Positions 59,364 through 64,000 of a stretch of DNA of 64,000 bases are shown here, one piece after another. Within the stretch, counting starts at the first letter, position 1; each line of letters begins with the position of its first letter. The position numbers were made by a program, and so were the translations under genes. Source of the stretch: Bradyrhizobium sp. BR 10289 (GTDB lineage Bacteria; Pseudomonadota; Alphaproteobacteria; Rhizobiales; Xanthobacteraceae). The stretch spans positions 1-64,000 of the forward strand of contig NZ_JACOFR010000018.1 in assembly GCF_019455385.1 (NCBI RefSeq), in the 5' to 3' direction. The notes beneath the pieces were generated by a model, which was not told where the DNA came from, searched no databases, and worked only from the letters and a program-made list of their open reading frames with translations.

Positions 59364-59587
59364 GCTCGAACCAGCTTGCCCTCACACAATCGAGAGTAGC
59401 AGAGCCGGAGTGCCTCCGCAAGAACAATACGGGAACACGCCCGAGGCATTCTGACCCCTAACCATCCGTAAACGGGGCCGAGACACTACGCCTCGAATGC
59501 GAGCTTCTGTCCTCAGCACATCCCAACGAATCTCCGCTACTCCTAGAGGTGCGGGATGGGCCGTGGTCTAACGGGTGAACAATTCAG

Positions 59588-59833
59588 ATGCTTGCAAATC
59601 GCCGGAGAAGCGAACGTCGGGTGTGCAGCCGGCTCGCCAAGATTCACTTTGGTGCGGGCTCGCTGCCGCGGGACTGCACGATCACCGACATCTCGGATGG
59701 CGGTGTGAAGGTGGTGGCCGAGTTTCTGGAAGTGCCGCCGCAGTTCACGATCATCTTCGCGCCCGACTATTCCCGCCAGTGCCGCCTACGCTGGCGCATC
59801 GGCTGCGAATTCGGTGCGGAATTTACCGACTGA
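59588..59833 (+). CDS. PilZ domain protein
   Basis: An 81-residue single PilZ domain. The cyclic-di-GMP-binding motifs are both visible: the arginine-rich RRRSERR at 5-11 (RxxxR) and DISDGG at 34-39 (DxSxxG). It is slightly shorter than a typical PilZ domain and has no partner domain. It lies 80 bases before tadD on the same strand, next to the Tad pilus genes, so it may link c-di-GMP to pilus or surface behaviour. Confidence 0.9.
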   Translation: MLANRRRSERRVCSRLAKIHFGAGSLPRDCTITDISDGGVKVVAEFLEVPPQFTIIFAPDYSRQCRLRWRIGCEFGAEFTD

Positions 59834-59912
59834 ACCGGCGGCCGGCGTCTCCTTAACGGGACTTTAGCGTTAATCGGCAAGCATCCCTGATCAGTCGCCG
59901 AGTGATCAGAGT

Positions 59913-60698
59913 ATGCCCAAGCGTTTGTCCGTTGCCTTTCCCCCGGCGAAATACCTGTTGTCGGCGCTTCTGGTTCTTGCCCTCGGCGGCTGTCAGACCG
60001 TCGGCATCGAGGACGTCACCGGCGCGATTGGCGGCAAATCGGAAACGGCCGGCAAGACTGACGCCAAGGCCGATGCCAGGCCGAATATGGACGCCTTGCG
60101 CGAGCGCTATCGCGCCAAGCCAACCGATCCCAACGTCGCTCTCGAATACGTCAAGGCGCTGCGCGAGACCGGCCAGCGTGCCCAGGCGGTCGCGGTGATG
60201 GAGCAGGCCGTGCTCGCCCATCCCAGCAACAAGGCGCTGCTCGCGGGCTACGGCCGCGCGCTCGCCGACAACGGCAATTTCCAGCAGGCCTTCGACGTGC
60301 TGAGCCGCGCGCATACGCCTGAAGATCCCGACTGGCGCATCCTGTCGGCGCAGGGGGCGGCGCTGGATCAGCTCGGCCGCAGCGAGGAGGCGCAGCAATA
60401 TTACGCCACAGCGCTGAAGATCGTGCCCGATGAGCCGACCGTGCTGTCAAATCTTGGCCTGTCCTACATGCTGCAAAACAATCTCTCGAAGGCCGAGCAG
60501 ACGCTCGGCCGCGCCTATCAGCGCAATCAGAACGATGCGCGGGTCCGCGCCAATTTCGCGCTTGTGCTGGGATTGCAAGGCCGCCAGGCCGAGGCTGAAA
60601 ACCTCGTGAAGGCAGATTTGCCGCCGGACCAGGCCGCAGCCAAGATCGCGGCGCTGCGCCAGCTGCTGACGAAGAAGCAGCAGCAGGCGGAAAAGTAA
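59913..60698 (+). CDS. tadD: TadD-like TPR lipoprotein of the Tad pilus
   Basis: A 261-residue outer-membrane lipoprotein with a lipobox ALGGC (Cys27) and tetratricopeptide repeats over about 95-245 (for example PNVALEYVKALRETGQRAQAVAVMEQAV and PTVLSNLGLSYMLQNNLSKAEQTLGRAY). In Tad systems such proteins help secretin assembly. The gene is convergent with cpaE; a short inverted repeat fills the gap. Confidence 0.9.
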   Translation: MPKRLSVAFPPAKYLLSALLVLALGGCQTVGIEDVTGAIGGKSETAGKTDAKADARPNMDALRERYRAKPTDPNVALEYVKALRETGQRAQAVAVMEQAVLAHPSNKALLAGYGRALADNGNFQQAFDVLSRAHTPEDPDWRILSAQGAALDQLGRSEEAQQYYATALKIVPDEPTVLSNLGLSYMLQNNLSKAEQTLGRAYQRNQNDARVRANFALVLGLQGRQAEAENLVKADLPPDQAAAKIAALRQLLTKKQQQAEK

Positions 60699-60721
60699 CC
60701 CGCCCTCGTTTTCTGTTGGAC

Positions 60722-60765
60722 GCGTTTTCTTGGCGCGAACCGGCATCGACTTCGCTCGAAAACGC
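60722..60765. repeat. inverted repeat between tadD and cpaE (GCGTTTTC/GAAAACGC)
   Basis: GCGTTTTC (60722-60729) is matched by GAAAACGC (60758-60765) around an interior with GCGCGAACCGGCATCGAC. The unit is one I recall from other Bradyrhizobium intergenic regions. It may act as a shared terminator of the two convergent genes. Confidence 0.7.
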
Positions 60766-60779
60766 TAGGGCGATGGTGC

Positions 60780-62069
60780 CTACGACGCCTTGCGATGCGG
60801 GGCGGACGGGCGGCCCGAGCGGCCCTTCAGTTTCTTCAAGAGCGGTCCGAGCAGCGAACGCTTCGGCTTCTTCACCTCGCCGCGGCCGGCGAGGCGGTTG
60901 GCCATGTTCTGGAACAGCTCAGTGGTGCGGTGGCTCTTCGAGACCTCCGCGATCATCTGGCCGTTATTGGCGGCGGTCGAGAACAGCTTTGCATCGAACG
61001 GGATCACCGCGATCGGCTGGCTCTCCATAGTCTTGGCGAACGCCTTGACCTCGATCTCCGCGCGCTTGTGCATGCCGACCTGATTGATGCAGTAGAGCGG
61101 CGGCCGGTCGTTCGGCCGCGCCGCCTTCAGCACGCCCAGCATGTTCTTGGTGTTGCGCAAATTGGCGAGATCCGGCTCGGCCACGATCACGATGTCGTCG
61201 GCATTGACCAGTGCGCGCTTGGTCCAGGCCGACCATTGATGCGGCACGTCGAGCACGATGCAGGGCGTGGTCATGCGCAGCGTATCGAAGATCGCATCGA
61301 ACGCTTCGGCGCCGAAATCATAGACGCGATCGAGCGTGGCAGGCGCAGCCAGGAGGCTGAGATGCTCGGTGCATTTGGAGAGCAGGCGCTCCATCAGCGC
61401 CGTGTCCGGGCGATCCTGCGACAGCACCGCGTTGGCGATGCCCTGCGCCGGATCCTGGTTGTAGTCGAGGCCGGCGGTGCCGAAGGCGAGGTCGAGGTCG
61501 ATCACGACGGAATCCAGCGCAAGGTCGCGCGCGATGGTCCAGGCCAAATTGTGTGCGACGGTGGACGCGCCGACGCCGCCCTTGGCGCCGACCACCGCGA
61601 TGATGCGTCCGGTGATGATCGCTTCCGACGCCGAGAACAGGCTGCAGATCGAGCGGACCACATCGAGCGTCTCGACCGGTCCGACCACATAGTCGTTGAC
61701 GCCGCGGCGGACCAGCTCGCGATAGGGCGCGGTGTCGTTGGGATTGCCGATCACCACCACGCGGGTGCCGGGATCGCAGACGCCGGCGAGATCGTCGAGG
61801 CCCTCGAGAATATCGCGCGTGCCGTCGGATTCGATCACGATGACGTTCGGTGTCGGCATCGTGTCATAGACTTCGATCGCGGCAGTGAGGCCGCCGCTCT
61901 TGGCGGTGAGATGCGCCTTGGCGAGCCGGCGATCCTGCCCGGCCGCGGTCACCGCCGCGAGCGTCTGCTCGGTCTCGCAAAACGCCTGCACGGAGATGCG
62001 GGGAACCGGTGCAATGTGTTCGTCGGGGTGGTGCGGCTCGTCCGCCTCTTCGTCGTGGATGCCCGTCAT
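60780..62069 (-). CDS. cpaE: CpaE/TadZ pilus localisation ATPase
   Basis: A 429-residue protein with an N-terminal receiver-like domain (about 26-150) and a ParA/MinD-type ATPase domain. The deviant P-loop is VGAKGGVGAS (KGGVGAS at 173-179), VVIDLDLAFGTAGLDYNQ is Walker A', and CIVLDVPH is Walker B. The protein ends with a basic C-terminal tail. TadZ proteins place the pilus at the pole. The ATG at 62069 overlaps the cpaD stop (ATGA). Confidence 0.94.
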   Translation of the reverse strand: MTGIHDEEADEPHHPDEHIAPVPRISVQAFCETEQTLAAVTAAGQDRRLAKAHLTAKSGGLTAAIEVYDTMPTPNVIVIESDGTRDILEGLDDLAGVCDPGTRVVVIGNPNDTAPYRELVRRGVNDYVVGPVETLDVVRSICSLFSASEAIITGRIIAVVGAKGGVGASTVAHNLAWTIARDLALDSVVIDLDLAFGTAGLDYNQDPAQGIANAVLSQDRPDTALMERLLSKCTEHLSLLAAPATLDRVYDFGAEAFDAIFDTLRMTTPCIVLDVPHQWSAWTKRALVNADDIVIVAEPDLANLRNTKNMLGVLKAARPNDRPPLYCINQVGMHKRAEIEVKAFAKTMESQPIAVIPFDAKLFSTAANNGQMIAEVSKSHRTTELFQNMANRLAGRGEVKKPKRSLLGPLLKKLKGRSGRPSAPHRKAS

Positions 62070-62803
62070 TTGCCTGTGTCGCTGAGTTTGGCCTTGTCGG
62101 CGTCGGGATTCGGGGTCGAGATCGGCGTGCCCTTGCGATAGTGGTCGAAGGCGATGTCGCGCCGCGCGGTATAGACGGGCGTTTCCGCACGCGGCTGCTC
62201 GAGGTCGGCGGGGTTGTCGATCATGGCGGCGAGATTGCGCTGGGTGGCGCAGCCGAGATTGAAATACGGCCGGTTCTCGTTGTAGCCGGGGTCGAGGATG
62301 GATGGGCCGACGTCCTCCGGCCACAGTCCGCAGGGACCGGCGACCGCGGCGATCTTCGAATAGCTGAGGCGAATGGTCGGCAGCAGGCCGGGATCCTCGG
62401 GGCGATAGGGATGCCGCACGACCGCACGCGCCGGCACGCCGCCGGAGGCGAGCACGGCGCGGATGTCCTGATAGGTCGTAGACGCCGCGCGCGAATTCGC
62501 GGTGTCGACGGGCACGTCGACGACAACGGAGCCGGTGCCTTCGCGCGTCCAGTCCCGCGCGATGCCGGCGACGTCCGCCTGCTGCGCGGCCGTGAGGCCG
62601 CCGCGCGCCTTGCCGACGAAGATCACGATCGACTTCTTGCCTTCCTGCACCGCGATCGGATGACGCTGGCGATAGTCGGTCGGCACCGTCTGGGTGGAGA
62701 CGACGTCGCCGGTGGTGTTGCACGCGCCCAGCATGACGGCGAGGCCCGTCAGCGCCAGCGCGAGGCGCAAATTGCGACGTCGATCGGCTGATGTTGTCGT
62801 CAT
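62066..62803 (-). CDS. cpaD: CpaD family pilus lipoprotein
   Basis: A 245-residue CpaD/RcpB-like lipoprotein with a signal peptide and lipobox MLGAC (Cys28). Family motifs are DYRQRHPIAV and, near the C-terminus, NLGCATQRNLAAMIDNPADL. It is an outer-membrane component of the Tad secretion apparatus, acting with the CpaC secretin, whose gene ends 40 bases upstream on the same strand. Coupling to cpaE is by ATGA overlap. Confidence 0.94.
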   Translation of the reverse strand: MTTTSADRRRNLRLALALTGLAVMLGACNTTGDVVSTQTVPTDYRQRHPIAVQEGKKSIVIFVGKARGGLTAAQQADVAGIARDWTREGTGSVVVDVPVDTANSRAASTTYQDIRAVLASGGVPARAVVRHPYRPEDPGLLPTIRLSYSKIAAVAGPCGLWPEDVGPSILDPGYNENRPYFNLGCATQRNLAAMIDNPADLEQPRAETPVYTARRDIAFDHYRKGTPISTPNPDADKAKLSDTGK

Positions 62804-62843
62804 CGCGGTGTCCCCTCTTGTCCCGGTCCCCAGACCGTCCGTC

Positions 62844-64000
62844 TCAGTCGATGATGAAGCCGAAATCCCCCGGCGAGCCGCCGATCGGATCGACGCGGCG
62901 GGCGATGCCGTAGAGGCGGTTCATGCGGCCGAGCAGCGCGGTCTGCGCATCCGAGGCCGGCGCGAAGCCGTCATCGGGCCGCGACAATTCCTTCTGGGCC
63001 ACCGCGCGCACCACATAGGGCGTCACGATCACCATCAGCTCGGTCTCGTTGTTGACGTAGTCCTGGCTACGGAACAGCGCGCCGAGGATCGGCACCTGGT
63101 CGACGCCGGGCAGGCCGTTGATCGCCTGCTTGGTCTGCTGCTGGATCAGGCCGGCCATCGCCATCGAGCCGCCGGAGGGAATTTCCAGCGTGGTCTCGGC
63201 GCGGCGGGTCTGCACCGACGGGATGGTGATGGAGCTCGACGAGGTCGAGGACAGCGCCTGGGTCACCGTGATGGCGTTCTGGTTCGACAGCTCCGAGACT
63301 TCCGTCATCACGCGCAGGCTGATGCGGCCCTCGCTGAGCACGACCGGCGTGAAGTTCAGCGAGATGCCGAACTTCTTGTAGGTGATCTGGGTGGTACAGA
63401 CATGCGTGACCGGATCGCAGGAATAGCCTGCGGGAATCGGGAATTCGCCGCCCGCGATGAAGGTCGCGGACTCGCCCGAGATCGCGGTCAGGCTCGGCTC
63501 GGCCAGCGTGCGCATCACGCCGGCGCTTTCCATCGCGCGCATCGTGGCGTTGACGGTGGCGACGCCCTTGGCGAGGCCGCTGACGCCGAGACCGTTGCCG
63601 CTGACCAGCGGTCCGCCGGACACCGAGAACGGGTTGGTATTGTTGAAATTCACCACCGCGGTGCCGGCATTCAGGCTGGCACTGAGGTCGACGCCGAGCT
63701 GCTTGACGATGTCGCGGCGGACTTCGCCGACGACGACCTTGAGCATCACCTGGTCGCGGCCGCGCACGACGATGTTGTTGACGACCTTCTCCGAGCCGCC
63801 GACGAGTTTTGCGGCGACGTCGCCGGCCTGCTGCGCCTCGACCGGGCTCGACACCGAGCCGGTCAGCATCACGCTGTCGCCGACGCCTTCGATCTGCACG
63901 CCCGGCAGCGACGAACGCAGTGCCGCACGCATGCCGTTGAGGTCGCGCTTCACCGCGATGTCGTAGGAGGCTACCTGCTGGCCGTCGGCGGTGAAGAACA
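62844..64000 (-). CDS. cpaC: CpaC/RcpA pilus secretin, 5' end beyond the window
   Basis: At least 385 residues of the secretin that forms the Tad outer-membrane channel. Visible parts are a BON/pilus-secretin N-domain (LPGVQIEGVGDSVMLTGSVSS), KVVVGEVRRDIVKQLGVDLSA, and the secretin core with FIAGGEFPIPAG, VQTRRAETTLEIPSGGSMAMAGL and VPILGALFRSQDY near the C-terminus. The frame continues to the window edge, so the signal peptide and start lie outside. It is upstream of cpaD and cpaE in the same transcription unit. Confidence 0.95.
   Translation of the reverse strand, partial: FFTADGQQVASYDIAVKRDLNGMRAALRSSLPGVQIEGVGDSVMLTGSVSSPVEAQQAGDVAAKLVGGSEKVVNNIVVRGRDQVMLKVVVGEVRRDIVKQLGVDLSASLNAGTAVVNFNNTNPFSVSGGPLVSGNGLGVSGLAKGVATVNATMRAMESAGVMRTLAEPSLTAISGESATFIAGGEFPIPAGYSCDPVTHVCTTQITYKKFGISLNFTPVVLSEGRISLRVMTEVSELSNQNAITVTQALSSTSSSSITIPSVQTRRAETTLEIPSGGSMAMAGLIQQQTKQAINGLPGVDQVPILGALFRSQDYVNNETELMVIVTPYVVRAVAQKELSRPDDGFAPASDAQTALLGRMNRLYGIARRVDPIGGSPGDFGFIID

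Overview
The window is the end of an assembled contig from a high-GC alphaproteobacterium of the order Hyphomicrobiales, most probably Bradyrhizobium or a very close relative. This rests on protein recognition (sdhCDAB, a MatB very like the Rhodopseudomonas enzyme, rhizobial gene order around parAB-gid-rho) and on several dispersed palindromic repeat families that I associate with Bradyrhizobiaceae. The first 53 bases are not genomic: they are an Illumina Nextera adapter with its i5 index, so base 54 is the true left end and the first gene is cut there.

Layout. 54-6947: a truncated proline-rich secreted protein, a small proline-rich protein coupled to a PNPOx-like flavoprotein, a VOC protein, an FkbM methyltransferase, a BacA/SbmA-type ABC exporter and a hybrid histidine kinase. 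7144-10610: succinate dehydrogenase, transcribed sdhC-sdhD-sdhA-sdhB. 11099-17943: a TSUP exporter, malonyl-CoA synthetase matB with a divergent SDR, a fasciclin protein with its own terminator, a cytochrome b561/molybdoenzyme pair, and exonuclease III. 18044-24426: a cNMP-binding protein, an OmpR-type regulator, an L,D-transpeptidase, a hydratase-family enzyme, YggS and two tail-to-tail diguanylate cyclases.

24623-41510 is the chromosomal replication and segregation neighbourhood: leuS-lptE-holA, then parB, parA, rsmG, mnmG, mnmE, rho and hemJ on the minus strand, and a plus-strand set of PPDK regulator, maf, coaE and dnaQ facing secB. Five near-perfect parS sites lie at 31808-34073. The 459-base gap 37743-38201, next to the homologue of the gene that borders oriC in Caulobacter and Rickettsia, is my candidate replication origin.

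41929-53595 is core metabolism and envelope: a Tim44-like protein, mltA and smr in one overlapping cluster, an unknown polytopic membrane protein, hslU and hslV separated by a DUF2585 gene, and a divergent histidine operon (hisB-DUF2628-hisH-hisA-hisF-hisE-coaA). 53693-64000 holds a small zinc-ribbon protein, a histidine phosphatase, a second hybrid kinase, a secreted unknown, comM, a PilZ protein and the start of a Tad/Cpa pilus locus (tadD, cpaE, cpaD, cpaC cut by the window edge).

I see no rRNA, tRNA, CRISPR array, insertion sequence or prophage. This is a conserved core segment. The most interesting signals are the parS/oriC architecture, the repeat families, the fasciclin/cytochrome/molybdoenzyme neighbourhood and the BacA-like transporter.
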